From assembly GCA_017889635.1 (NCBI GenBank), contig JAGGAC010000045.1, positions 1-41,026 of the forward strand: a stretch of 41,026 nt of DNA, written 5' to 3'. Positions 16,229-24,905 of this stretch are shown one piece after another. Every line of letters begins with the position of its first letter. Position 1 is the first letter of the stretch. This DNA comes from Bacillota bacterium (GTDB taxonomy: Bacteria > Bacillota > Negativicutes > Sporomusales > CTSoil-080). The notes below the pieces were generated by a model. That model was not told where the DNA came from and searched no databases. It worked only from the letters and a program-made list of their open reading frames with translations. The translations under genes and the position numbers were made by a program.

Positions 16229-17599
16229 TTATTTTATTGTGCCCATTGCTTTATCAAGCTGTGCTCGACTGGTGTTGTAATCATAGAGGGCTTGAATATA
16301 GTTGGTTTTGGCCTGGATCATTGCCAGTTCAGCATCAATTACGTCAAGGTTGGTGCCAACGCCGGCTTCATAGCGTTCCTGGGCCAATTTGTAATCGGTT
16401 GCGGATTGATGGACTGCTACCTGGTTGTTGGTAATGCGTTCAGCGGCTTCCTGTACGCTGAGATAGGCCTGGCAAACTTCCAGTGAGACTTTATCGATTA
16501 ACTGGCGGGTTTGTTCCTGGGATTCGGTTACCTCATGTTTGGCCTGCTTGATTTCGGTTTTGGTCAGGCCGTTATCAAATATATTAAACTGAACGTTTAC
16601 GCCAACCAGCCAGCTGTTTTTGCCTTTACTGGTAGATGGGGCAGTGTCAGTCCAGGTTTCGGTACCAACTAAGGCTACGGTCGGCTTATTGCCGCTGTCG
16701 GCAATTTTCACTTTATCGTTGGCCATGGCAATTTTCAGGTTTGCCTGAGCCATTTCCGGACGGTTTTTTAAGGCGACAGCTATGCTATCGTCAACCGTTG
16801 GGGTGTAGGGCTTGTAGCTGAATTTATCGGCCAAGGTTGCTTCATTGTGCAGTGACAAGCCGATGACCTTGTTAAATTTGTAGCGGGCCATTTTATAACT
16901 GTTTTGAGCTTTGATGAGATTGTTGCGGGCATTGGCCAGCCGGACCTGCGTTTGCAACACATCAGATAAAGACACTGTACCGGCATCATAATGATTTTTG
17001 ACATTCTTAAGATGCGCGTTTAGATCATTCACTGCTTGGCTGGCAACATCTTCTAAGTTGCGGGCCTGCAGCACAGTGAAATAAGATGTGGTTACATCCA
17101 TGGTAAGCTGCTGTTTAGCTGAGGTGGTGCCAAGATCGGCCGCAGCGGAGCCGTGCTTGGCAAGATTAATGCTGTTTTCTATTTTACCGCCGGTATAGAC
17201 TGGCAGGGTCAGTTTTAATTGGTGCTGGTAAGCATTATAAACTTTGGTCCATTCGGGGTAGTCGATCAGGACATTATTACTACCGTTGAAGTAGTAGGAG
17301 TATGGGTAAGTTGTAGTGGTATTATTGTACCAGGAGGCAGGGGTGTCGGTGCGGGCCAGGGTATAATTATATCCTAAGGACAAGCCATTGTAGGCGCGGG
17401 CTTTGTTGACACTCCAGGCTGCTTTTTCCTGGTTGGACTGGGCAATTTTCATGGCCGGATTATTTTCCAGAGCTAGAGCGATACTGTCAGAAAGGGTTAA
17501 GGTTTTCGGGTCAGGTTCGGCATGCACTGGCTGCATTGCCGCTGTCATAAGTACGGCTGACAGGAGCAGGCTCATGCAATATTTATTGTAGCGGTTCAT
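16229..17599 (-). CDS. TolC-family outer membrane efflux protein
   Basis: A 456-residue outer-membrane channel. A signal peptide (about 1-27, cleaved near VHA) precedes the duplicated outer-membrane-factor repeat: LTLSDSIALALENNPAMKIAQSNQEKA near the start and TVDDSIAVALKNRPEMAQANLKIA in the second half, each followed by long coiled-coil helices. Late in the protein, AQERYEAGVGTNLDVIDAELAMIQAKTNYIQALYDYNTSRAQL is characteristic. Start ATG follows AGGAGG. It is the last gene of the minus-strand efflux operon and forms the exit duct for the upstream adaptor and permeases. A two-hairpin repeat lies between it and the permease gene. Confidence 0.92.
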   Translation of the reverse strand: MNRYNKYCMSLLLSAVLMTAAMQPVHAEPDPKTLTLSDSIALALENNPAMKIAQSNQEKAAWSVNKARAYNGLSLGYNYTLARTDTPASWYNNTTTTYPYSYYFNGSNNVLIDYPEWTKVYNAYQHQLKLTLPVYTGGKIENSINLAKHGSAAADLGTTSAKQQLTMDVTTSYFTVLQARNLEDVASQAVNDLNAHLKNVKNHYDAGTVSLSDVLQTQVRLANARNNLIKAQNSYKMARYKFNKVIGLSLHNEATLADKFSYKPYTPTVDDSIAVALKNRPEMAQANLKIAMANDKVKIADSGNKPTVALVGTETWTDTAPSTSKGKNSWLVGVNVQFNIFDNGLTKTEIKQAKHEVTESQEQTRQLIDKVSLEVCQAYLSVQEAAERITNNQVAVHQSATDYKLAQERYEAGVGTNLDVIDAELAMIQAKTNYIQALYDYNTSRAQLDKAMGTIK

Positions 17600-17667
17600 C
17601 AGAAAAACCTCCTAGGCCGGTTATGTTCGCTAAATATTTAGCAGCGCGAATTTCCGGTTTTTAAATT

Positions 17668-17794
17668 ATCTCGTTAACAGCCTGTAAGACTCCGTCCTCT
17701 TAGTCGGAGATCAACAGGCTATAACACTCGAACTAAGTTCGTTCTAAGCATTCGGTGGAGGCAATAACCCCCTCCGAACGCAAGACTCACTTAT
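17668..17794 (-). repeat. Dispersed two-hairpin repeat, divergent copy E
   Basis: On the minus strand it begins ATAAGTGAGTCTTG and forms hairpin 1 from GCGTTCGGAGGG and CCTCCACCGAATGC. Hairpin 2 is AGCCTGT..CTCCG / CGGAG..ACAGGCT with loop ACTAAGAGGA, and the end is ACGAGATAA-like. The primary sequence differs strongly from copies A-C, but the order of hairpins, the loop end AGAGGA and the outer ends match. Confidence 0.7.
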
Positions 17795-17855
17795 ATCTCG
17801 TTAACAGCCTGTAAGACTCCGTCCTCTTAGTCGGAGATCAATAGGTTATAACACT
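17795..17855 (-). repeat. Tandem second copy of hairpin 2 (E')
   Basis: This 61-bp block repeats 17668-17728 with only two base differences (caacaggcta versus caataggtta), in the same orientation. It holds only hairpin 2 and lies 10 bases after the stop of the permease gene at 17866. Confidence 0.85.
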
Positions 17856-17865
17856 TAGCAAAAAA

Positions 17866-19032
17866 TTATAGTGCGATGTTTGACTGGGTGGCGTTAATTT
17901 CAAACTGACGCCGCTTTTTGGCATAGACTAATGTCGAAAGGGCAGTCAAGGTTACGCCAAGCAGTAGTAGAATGATAATGTTACGGTAGAGAAGCGGCGA
18001 GTGGCCGGCCAACATGATGTCACGAACAGCATCGGAGAGGTAAAACAGCGGGAAGATATACGCTATTGTTTGACTAAAGCTGTCCATGGACTGTAGTGGC
18101 CAGACATAGCCGGATAAAGTAAATGCCGGAACTGCATAGGTCAAAGAGAGTTTGGTAAAGGTTATTTCACTCTCGCAAAAGGAAGCAACCAGACTGCTAA
18201 AACCGATTGCGGTCAGAACGAAAGTAATTGCCAGTAAAAATAGGCTGGTTAAGTCACCTCTGAAGGGAATATCAAAAACTTCAATTGAGACAAGCAGGGT
18301 AATAAAGAAGGAAAGTGTCGCCAAGACGAAATACGGCAAAAGTTTGGCGGTCATAACTTTAAGTGGCTGGCAGGGTGCCAACTCGCGAAGGTTTTGGTAT
18401 TCGCTGATGATACTAGCGCCTACGGCTAAGAAGATTCCTTGTTGAAAAGCGGCCATTGCCAGGCCGATAACAAAAAAGTTTAGATAACTAAGCGTGGGGT
18501 TGTTAAGAACCCTTAGCGTAAAATTAATCGGAGTGGTTTTGTTGGCGGCAAGATCAGCGGGAAGACCGGCCGATTCCGCCAATTTGGCGCTTACTTTTTG
18601 GTTAAAGGCCGCCAGAATTTCCTGGGTGCTTGTTGTTATGGTATTGGTTATAACTAAATTTGCGCCATTGGCAACAAGTAAAACAGGGGACGATTTGTCA
18701 GCCGTTATGTTGCGGGAAAAGTCGTGGGGGATATGAATGGCTGCATAGGCTGTTTCTTCGTGGAGATAGTTCTCCATTTCCTCTTGGGTGGCAGGCTGGG
18801 CGACAATTTGGAACTTTTCCGAGTCGGCAAAAGACTGGATTAAGGTCCGACTGAGCTGGGACTGGTCTTCATCATATATGACCAACGGTACATCTTTTAC
18901 AACATGGGTGCCATACATTAGACCAAATATTACTAAATAAGCAATTGAGGCGCCAAAGATGAAATTGGTTCGCCTGAAGTCTTTGCGCAGCATTTGGAGT
19001 AGTTCGCGTTTAAGGATTTGCCACCATTTCAT
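17866..19032 (-). CDS. ABC-2 type transporter permease (second of pair)
   Basis: A 388-residue inner-membrane permease of the ABC-2/YhhJ-YbhR type. One N-terminal membrane segment, a long extracytoplasmic region (DVPLVIYDEDQSQLSRTLIQSFADSEKF is typical), then about five C-terminal membrane helices with FTLSGYVWPLQSM. Start ATG 19032 follows AGGAGGG and overlaps the TGA of the preceding permease in an ATGA junction, a sign of coupled translation; an earlier start at 19050 would put the ribosome site inside the gene. The two permeases are paralogues and probably form a heterodimer. No ATP-binding subunit is encoded in the operon. Confidence 0.9.
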   Translation of the reverse strand: MKWWQILKRELLQMLRKDFRRTNFIFGASIAYLVIFGLMYGTHVVKDVPLVIYDEDQSQLSRTLIQSFADSEKFQIVAQPATQEEMENYLHEETAYAAIHIPHDFSRNITADKSSPVLLVANGANLVITNTITTSTQEILAAFNQKVSAKLAESAGLPADLAANKTTPINFTLRVLNNPTLSYLNFFVIGLAMAAFQQGIFLAVGASIISEYQNLRELAPCQPLKVMTAKLLPYFVLATLSFFITLLVSIEVFDIPFRGDLTSLFLLAITFVLTAIGFSSLVASFCESEITFTKLSLTYAVPAFTLSGYVWPLQSMDSFSQTIAYIFPLFYLSDAVRDIMLAGHSPLLYRNIIILLLLGVTLTALSTLVYAKKRRQFEINATQSNIAL

Positions 19033-20183
19033 GTTAAGCCCTCCTGGCATTCTGAAGCATACTTTTGGCGGCGCCAGGAAAATGACAATATCGCTAGTAA
19101 GCAGAAGACACCGCCGAAGATAAACAGAATTAAGGTATTGCGGAAAAGATCAGGTGCATAGGCCGCCAAGAGGATATCACGGATAGTTATTGCCGCATAG
19201 GTAATCGGCAATGTTGCGGCGTAGATCTTGCCGATACTGTTCATAGCGAACTGGGGCCAGCTATAGCCACAGCAGAGAAACGACGACATGATATAGATAG
19301 CGGCATTTTGCATAACCGATAGTACGTTGGGGGCAATAGCTGAAATAAATAAACCCAGATTGGTAATCGCAAAGGTAAAGGCGCTGCCGATTAATAATAG
19401 CTCTAACATACTGCCGCGCATCGGTATGCCGAAACAGCTGATCAGAATACCGATAAAAGCAAGATAAGATAAGATTGACATCAGCCAGCAGGGCAGCAGT
19501 TTCCCAATAATGATGGCTGGAGCCGACAGTTTCCGGCGGCGAGATAAGTGAGCGTATTCTGCAGTCAGCAAGGTGCAGGAAACCATAAACATGGCTATCT
19601 GAAGGCCGTTTACACTTAGGCCAACCAAGACAAAATTGCTGTAAGATGCTGTAGGATTGTTGATTATTCTTAGGCCGAGCCGTACCGGAGCAACTGTTTT
19701 AAGAGCTTGTGCCGGTGGTTGGTTGACGCCTTCAAGCAATTTCTGACCAGCCGCTGCCGCAAAAGTCTGGATAATCTCCTGGCTGGTAGAAATGACATTA
19801 TTGGCGAACATCAGGTTTGTGGCATTGGTTTCCATAAGTACATTAGCGGCCTGACTAAGTTTGATATCACGGGAAAAATTTTCTGGAATGACAAGTGTCG
19901 CCATGGCATTATTGTTCGCCAGACTTTGCTCAAGGCTTTCTTGAGAGGTTACTTGGGCAATGATATTATAGCGTTCGGAATCGGCAAAAGCTTGAGCTAA
20001 GGCCCGGCTTGACGCTGTTTGGTCCTGGTCGTAAATCGCGAGGGGGATATTTTTCACAACATTGGAACTGTAGAGAAAGCCAAAAAGAGTGGTATATAAA
20101 ATAGGTATGCCAAACAGGATTAAGATCGTTGAACAGCGATTTTTAAAGAGTGATCTGAATTCATTGGCAAGTATGTTAAACAT
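19029..20183 (-). CDS. ABC-2 type transporter permease (first of pair)
   Basis: A 384-residue paralogue of the next permease, with the same layout: MFNILANEFRSLFKNRCSTI leads into a membrane helix, then NIPLAIYDQDQTASSRALAQAFADSERYNI, then five C-terminal helices with MSSFLCCGYSWPQFAM. The ATG at 20183 is preferred over the TTG at 20201, since it follows GGTGGA and starts one base after the stop of the adaptor gene. With the HlyD-like adaptor and TolC-like duct it should export a hydrophobic or toxic compound across both membranes. Confidence 0.9.
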   Translation of the reverse strand: MFNILANEFRSLFKNRCSTILILFGIPILYTTLFGFLYSSNVVKNIPLAIYDQDQTASSRALAQAFADSERYNIIAQVTSQESLEQSLANNNAMATLVIPENFSRDIKLSQAANVLMETNATNLMFANNVISTSQEIIQTFAAAAGQKLLEGVNQPPAQALKTVAPVRLGLRIINNPTASYSNFVLVGLSVNGLQIAMFMVSCTLLTAEYAHLSRRRKLSAPAIIIGKLLPCWLMSILSYLAFIGILISCFGIPMRGSMLELLLIGSAFTFAITNLGLFISAIAPNVLSVMQNAAIYIMSSFLCCGYSWPQFAMNSIGKIYAATLPITYAAITIRDILLAAYAPDLFRNTLILFIFGGVFCLLAILSFSWRRQKYASECQEGLT

Positions 20184-20184
20184 A

Positions 20185-21207
20185 TCATTTTCCACCGTCA
20201 ATTACTTTGAACCGCATTCCGGGGCGTAGTTTGTCGGAGTTGACCTGAATTTTGACATTGAAGGTTATTATGTCGTTATCGCCACGTTCGTTGGTTGCCC
20301 GGTAAGTAGCAAACTCAGCTTTTTTACTGATGTCGACCACTGTTCCTTGTACCGTAAGGTTGCCGTCGCGGCCCTGGAGCTTGAGGGTCTGATTCAGCTC
20401 GTAATTACTTAATTCAGTTTCTTTTATTTTGAGGTTAACCCAGTTTTCAGCAGGGTCCTGGATTGAAACCAGCGGCATTCCCGATGAAACCATTGCGCCT
20501 TCTTCAACATATTTGGCGGTGACAATTCCGGCAAACGGCGCTTTGATTTCAGTTTCGTCTAATGCAACCTCGATTTGTTGTAAGTAGGCTTGGGATTGTT
20601 CTAGTTTGCTTTGAGAAGCAACCTCGGTATTGCGGCTCATATCAGTTTGTAAGAGTCCGGCTTGAGCCTTGGCTACAGCGGATTCGGCCTGGGCATACCC
20701 TGACTGAGCCGCTTGGTATTTGGCTTGATAAGTTTCGAATAGTTGCCGGGATATAGACCCGGAGGCTATGAGCTTGCTGAATCTTTTATAGTCTGCTTCA
20801 GCAAGCGTCAAATCGGCCGCTGCTTTATTAAGTTGGGCTTTTGCTGTGTCAAGTGTAGCCTGGGCGGTTTGATCCTGCAGGGAAGTAGCTGTTGACGCTT
20901 GGACCGTCTGCGATTCCAATGCTTTAATGGCGGCACGGGCTTGATTAGCTTGGGCAGTTATATCGCGGTTATCAATGCGGGCAAGTACTTGGCCCTTTTC
21001 TACATGGTCGCCTTCTTTAACAAGCATTTGGACTACCCGACCGGGAATTTTCGAATTGATGTCAACTTCTTTGGCATCAGCTCGGCCCCAGACCTCTGTA
21101 TTGGGTGAAGGCTTGCCGCAGCCGCTTACGATGGCTGACAGCATGGTTATTGCCAGGCTGAAAGCCAGCCAGCGATTAAAGCCAGCGGTGTGATTTCTTT
21201 GAAGCAT
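20185..21207 (-). CDS. HlyD-family membrane fusion protein, predicted lipoprotein
   Basis: Periplasmic adaptor of 340 residues. The N-terminal signal ends in a lipobox (IVSGC, Cys30), so it is probably lipid-anchored. Then comes a split biotinyl-lipoyl domain (INSKIPGRVVQMLVKEGDHVEKGQVLARID and IKAPFAGIVTAKYVEEGAMVSSGMPL) around a long alpha-helical coiled-coil hairpin, and a C-terminal beta part ending LRPGMRFKVIDGGK. ATG 21207 follows GGAGG. Its position before two ABC-2 permeases resembles the E. coli ybhGFSR and yhiI-rbbA-yhhJ systems, but the ATPase gene of those systems is absent here. Confidence 0.91.
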   Translation of the reverse strand: MLQRNHTAGFNRWLAFSLAITMLSAIVSGCGKPSPNTEVWGRADAKEVDINSKIPGRVVQMLVKEGDHVEKGQVLARIDNRDITAQANQARAAIKALESQTVQASTATSLQDQTAQATLDTAKAQLNKAAADLTLAEADYKRFSKLIASGSISRQLFETYQAKYQAAQSGYAQAESAVAKAQAGLLQTDMSRNTEVASQSKLEQSQAYLQQIEVALDETEIKAPFAGIVTAKYVEEGAMVSSGMPLVSIQDPAENWVNLKIKETELSNYELNQTLKLQGRDGNLTVQGTVVDISKKAEFATYRATNERGDNDIITFNVKIQVNSDKLRPGMRFKVIDGGK

Positions 21208-21235
21208 TCTACCAACCTCCAGATTAAGTTAACTT

Positions 21236-21826
21236 TCACATATCATGGTTTTGCAGCGGGTTTAACACAAACGATTTCCAAACGAGCGAGACAGCTTTTT
21301 TATAATCGAAATTAGGGTATCTAATTACTCGCGCCAGGTAACCATCAAGCAGACAAAAGTAAGCATGGGCCATTTCTTCCGGTGACTCGGGATGAAATAT
21401 CTTATCGGTAATGCCTTGACGAAAGATGATGGCGATTTCTTCCAATAGTTCTTCGTTTAGACTGTGCATAGAGTCTAGTGCATTTTTAGCACATTCAGCA
21501 GGTGGGAAGAGCCATAACCTAACTAAAAAAGAGAGGTTATCTTTGTTGTTTATATAGTGGGTGCTAACAGTGAAAAAGATGGCCTCCAAACGCTTATCGG
21601 CTGGTTGGTTGGCTGACGTTTTCAAGGCGTCAAACCAACATGCTCGGTAATCATTTTGAACGTTTTTTACAATTTCCAGGAATAATTCCATTTTACCAGG
21701 ATAATGAGCGTAAATCGAAGGTTTTTTTATCCCAATTTTATTGGCTATTTCCGATAGGGCGGTAGCATCATAACCCTTTTCTGCAAATAGCGACAAAGCA
21801 ACTTGTTGAATTTTTTGTGATGTCAA
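21236..21826 (-). CDS. TetR/AcrR-family repressor of the efflux operon
   Basis: A 196-residue regulator. The N-terminal helix-turn-helix shows the TetR pattern (ALSLFAEKGYDATALSEIANKIGIKKPSIYAHYPGKMELFLEIV). The C-terminal ligand domain is not specific enough to name a ligand. It starts at TTG 21826 after GAGGTG. As the first gene of the operon, 28 bases before the adaptor gene, it probably represses its own operon through the dyad at 21844-21863. Confidence 0.9.
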   Translation of the reverse strand: MTSQKIQQVALSLFAEKGYDATALSEIANKIGIKKPSIYAHYPGKMELFLEIVKNVQNDYRACWFDALKTSANQPADKRLEAIFFTVSTHYINNKDNLSFLVRLWLFPPAECAKNALDSMHSLNEELLEEIAIIFRQGITDKIFHPESPEEMAHAYFCLLDGYLARVIRYPNFDYKKAVSLVWKSFVLNPLQNHDM

Positions 21827-21843
21827 TTTATCACCTCACCGTT

Positions 21844-21863
21844 TAACTACCTATCGTTAGTTA
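21844..21863 (-). promoter_or_regulatory. Candidate operator of the TetR-type repressor
   Basis: TAACTACCTATCGTTAGTTA is an imperfect 20-bp palindrome (8 of 10 pairs match), 17 bases upstream of the tetR start. Its length and position fit a TetR-dimer site. Confidence 0.55.
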
Positions 21864-22110
21864 GTTTACTATGACTTTGCTTAGGTGTCAATATATTAGT
21901 TTAGAAGAATATTGTATAATTTCTAAAAATTTATAAAACAAGACATAAGTTTTTCGAAAATTTTAGAAAAGGTTTTTTTTGCTTATTTTGTTTGAAAAAC
22001 CTCGCTTAATATAACGAAAGTTAACTTGCTATTCTAAGATTTTTGAAACTGATATTTGAAGTTTAAATCATGAATACTTAAACTAGCGTAATTTAGCAGT
22101 AAAAATTTGT

Positions 22111-22126
22111 TGGCACGTAATTTGCA
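22111..22126 (+). promoter_or_regulatory. Sigma-54 (-24/-12) promoter
   Basis: TGGCACGTAATTTGCA matches the sigma-54 consensus TGGCACG-N4-TTGCA at every defined base, with the correct spacing between GG and GC. It lies about 115 bases upstream of the transporter gene. A sigma-54-dependent activator is encoded 4 kb downstream. Confidence 0.9.
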
Positions 22127-22155
22127 ACAAGTATAGAGAGCGTTGGTTTCATAGC

Positions 22156-22191
22156 TATCCGAAATAGGCGATTTGCCGGGGTCTCATTTAT
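22156..22191 (-). repeat. Possible remnant of the dispersed repeat (ends only)
   Basis: On the minus strand ATAAATGAGAC (22181-22191) is an exact match to the left end of the repeat, and TCGGATA (22156-22162) matches its right end except for one base. The hairpins are missing. It lies in the 5' leader of the sigma-54 operon. Chance resemblance cannot be excluded. Confidence 0.35.
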
Positions 22192-22242
22192 GGAAAGGAG
22201 GGTAGCAGTTTAGTATAAGTATTATTAAGGGGGTAATATTAA

Positions 22243-23534
22243 TTGCTTGCAATTTTAGGTATTATCACGATTCTGGTGCTATTAATAGCAATAATCTCAA
22301 AAAAACACTTATCGCACTTATTGCTGTTCCGGTTATTGCATCATTAATTGGCGGATTTGGGCTTGCTACAAGTAAATTTATTATTGACGGGATAAAAAAC
22401 ATCGCTCCAATGGCCGCTATGTTTATTTTTGCGATACTCTTCTTCGGCGTTATGAGTGACGCTGGGTTATTCGATCCAATCATTGATCGTATTTTGAAGA
22501 CTGTGGGAGCTAACCCGTCGAGGATATTAATGGGCAGTGCTCTGTTGGCGCTATTAATTCATCTGGACGGTTCAGGTGCGGTCTGTTTTTTAATTACTAT
22601 TCCAGCCATGCTGCCTATTTACGAAAGGTTGGGAATGGACAAGCGGCTTCTTTGCTTAATGGTATCGTTGGCTGCCGGTACTAATTATTTACCCTGGACC
22701 GGTCCGACACTAAGGGCAGCAGCTGCCCTTAAGGTACCGGTAACCGATGTTTTTACTCCGCTGGTAATTCCTCAGATAGTGGGGCTGCTCTATGTATTTG
22801 GCTTGGCGTACATTCTTGGTAAAAGGGAGGCGCGCCGGCTTGGAATTGTAGGTAGTGCAGAAACTGACGTAGTACTTAAGCGTGAGCTTAAGGATGAGGA
22901 GAAAGTGCTCAGGCGGCCCAAAATGTTCTGGCTTAATGCGGTACTTGCATTGGTGGTCATGGGGACGATGATTGCCGGGGTAGTCGATCCGGCACCGATG
23001 TTCATGGCAGGTGCTGTAATTGCGTTAATGATAAACTATCCGCAAGTAAGTCAACAAAAAGCCCGCGTAGATGCTCATGCGAAAGCGGCGTTGATGATGG
23101 CCAGTATCCTCTTGGCGGCCGGAGCCTTTGTCGGCATAATGACCGGCACAAAGATGATTACTGCTATGGCTCAGGCGGCGGCTTCATTTGTTACTTCGAA
23201 TATGGCGCAGCACATTCCGTTTGGGATTGGCCTTATTTCAATGCCGCTGAGTCTTTTGTTCGATCCTGATTCATTCTACTTTGGCGTGCTGCCTGTGGCC
23301 GCTGAAGTGGTTAAGATGTTTGGGATTCAGCCATTGGCGGTAGCTCAAGCGGCGCTGATGGGGCAAATGACTGTAGGTTTCCCGGTTAGCCCATTAACAC
23401 CTGCTACTTTCCTTATTGTTGGCTTAACCGGGGTTGAACTGGGTGAGCATCAGAAGTTTGCAATTCCTTTCCTATGGGTTGGTTCGATAATAATGACAAT
23501 TACTTGCGCAATTGTTGGCGTTTTTCCGTTCTAG
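22243..23534 (+). CDS. CitMHS-family carboxylate transporter, frameshifted at an A7 run
   Basis: Inner-membrane transporter of the citrate-metal:proton symporter type, about 430 residues. Translation begins at TTG 22243, 9 bases after AAGGGGG, and gives a strong membrane helix ([20 protein letters not shown]). At 22299-22305 seven A bases interrupt the frame, and a -1 shift is needed to continue into [19 protein letters not shown] and the long remaining frame. Later motifs include [19 protein letters not shown] and [18 protein letters not shown]. The rest is intact, so this is a homopolymer sequence error, a slippage-decoded gene or a fresh mutation. It shares an operon with the AtuA genes; the substrate is unknown but probably a di- or tricarboxylate. 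Confidence 0.82.
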
Positions 23535-23566
23535 AAGATAGGCTAAATTTTTAAGAGGTGTGGGAT

Positions 23567-24904
23567 ATGAAAAAAATATTAATTGGTTCAGGTGCTGGTT
23601 ACTCAGGGGACCGGATTGAACCGGCGGTTGAGTTGGCGGAAAAAGGCAATATTAATTACTTAGTTTTTGAATGTCTTGCAGAACGGACAATCGCTATTGC
23701 CCAGCAAGCAAAATTGAAAGATCCTAATGCTGGCTATGATGCCTTGTTAGTGGATAGGTTCAAAGCTGTTTTGGGTATTTGCCACAGAAATAAAATTAAG
23801 ATTATTACTAACATGGGGGCCGCAAATGCTGTGGCAGGGGCCAAAAAAATCAGGGAAATTGCTGAAGAATTAGGTCTATCTGGGTTAAAAATTGCAGCAG
23901 TCAGCGGTGATGATGTGCTGAATGTCGTCAGAGACGGGGACTACGCTATTATGGAAACCGGGGAACCTTTAGCTACAATAAAGGACCAACTGGTTTCTGC
24001 AAATGCTTATCTTGGTGCTGAGCCAATTGTTGAGGCGCTTCAAAATGGTGCTGATGTTGTTATTACCGGGCGTGTATCTGATCCGGCGTTGTTTATGGCG
24101 CCAGCAATTTATGAGTTTGGCTGGTCAATGGATGACTGGAACACTTTGGGACAGGCTACTTTGTTAGGGCATCTTTTGGAATGCGCCGGTCAGATTACTG
24201 GCGGTTATTTTGCCGATCCTGGCTACAAGGATGTGGCTGGTCTGGCCCGACTGGGATTTCCTATTGCCGAAGTCCAGGAAGATGGCAGTTTTGTGGTTAC
24301 TAAAGTACCTGGTTCCGGCGGTCAGGTTAAGCTTGCAAATTGCCAGGAACAGATGGTATATGAAATTCATGATCCGAAGGCGTATATTACGCCAAATGTG
24401 GTAGCTGATTTTAGTGCTGTTCAGATGACTGAGGTTGGTAAAGACCGGGTACTGATTAGCGGCGGAAAAGGTGCGCCGAAGACTGATTTTCTGAAGGCGT
24501 CTATTGGTTATAAAGACAGCTTTATTGGTGAAGGCCAGATAAGCTATGCCGGTCCTGGAGCGGCGGCCCGCGGCCAGCTGGCGCTGGACATTGTGGCTGA
24601 ACGATTAAAATTGATGGGCGTTGATTATCAGGAAATAAGGTTTGATCTCATCGGGGTAAATGCCCTGCATGGACCAAAATTGTCGGCTGGACATGAGCCA
24701 TACGAAGTACGGGCAAGGGTTGGCGGGCGAACGAAGAATATGCGGGAAGCCGTTCGTATTGGTAATGAAGTTGAGACCCTGTACACTAATGGGCCAGCAG
24801 GCGGCGCAGGAGCATGGAAATCAGCCCGGGAAGTTGTGGCCATGGTATCGGCACTTGTTCCGAGGTCTTTAGTTAGTTATTCTATTCAGTATGAGGTGTT
24901 GTAA
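23567..24904 (+). CDS. AtuA-family (DUF1446) protein
   Basis: A 445-residue cytosolic protein. It starts MKKILIGSGAGYSGDRIEPAVELAEKGNINYLVFECLAERTIAI and contains TNMGAANAVAGAKKI, DVVITGRVSDPALFMAPA and HLLECAGQITGGYFADPG, all typical of the acyclic terpene utilisation AtuA family. In Pseudomonas, AtuA belongs to the citronellol/geraniol gene cluster, but its reaction is not established. No terpene-CoA carboxylase genes are present here, and pairing with a CitMHS transporter points to a carboxylate substrate instead. ATG 23567 (RBS AGAGGTG) is chosen over an unsupported start at 23558. It ends one base before the next gene. Confidence 0.88.
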   Translation: MKKILIGSGAGYSGDRIEPAVELAEKGNINYLVFECLAERTIAIAQQAKLKDPNAGYDALLVDRFKAVLGICHRNKIKIITNMGAANAVAGAKKIREIAEELGLSGLKIAAVSGDDVLNVVRDGDYAIMETGEPLATIKDQLVSANAYLGAEPIVEALQNGADVVITGRVSDPALFMAPAIYEFGWSMDDWNTLGQATLLGHLLECAGQITGGYFADPGYKDVAGLARLGFPIAEVQEDGSFVVTKVPGSGGQVKLANCQEQMVYEIHDPKAYITPNVVADFSAVQMTEVGKDRVLISGGKGAPKTDFLKASIGYKDSFIGEGQISYAGPGAAARGQLALDIVAERLKLMGVDYQEIRFDLIGVNALHGPKLSAGHEPYEVRARVGGRTKNMREAVRIGNEVETLYTNGPAGGAGAWKSAREVVAMVSALVPRSLVSYSIQYEVL

Positions 24905-24905
24905 T

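Larger units (their letters stand above)
21864..22242. other. Gene-free divergent control region of efflux and AtuA operons
   Basis: It contains no gene. Very AT-rich at 21880-22100. TTTCTAAAAATTT near 21920 and AAATTTTAGAAAA near 21958 form a loose inverted pair that could be an upstream activator site for the sigma-54 promoter at 22111; that is a guess. The region ends with the leader of the transporter gene. Confidence 0.4.

Noticed and set aside
22410-23534. Transporter gene starting at ATG 22410
   Set aside because: The N-terminal helix and the conserved following region lie upstream and are recovered with one frameshift; a start at 22410 would remove the first membrane segments and has no ribosome site.
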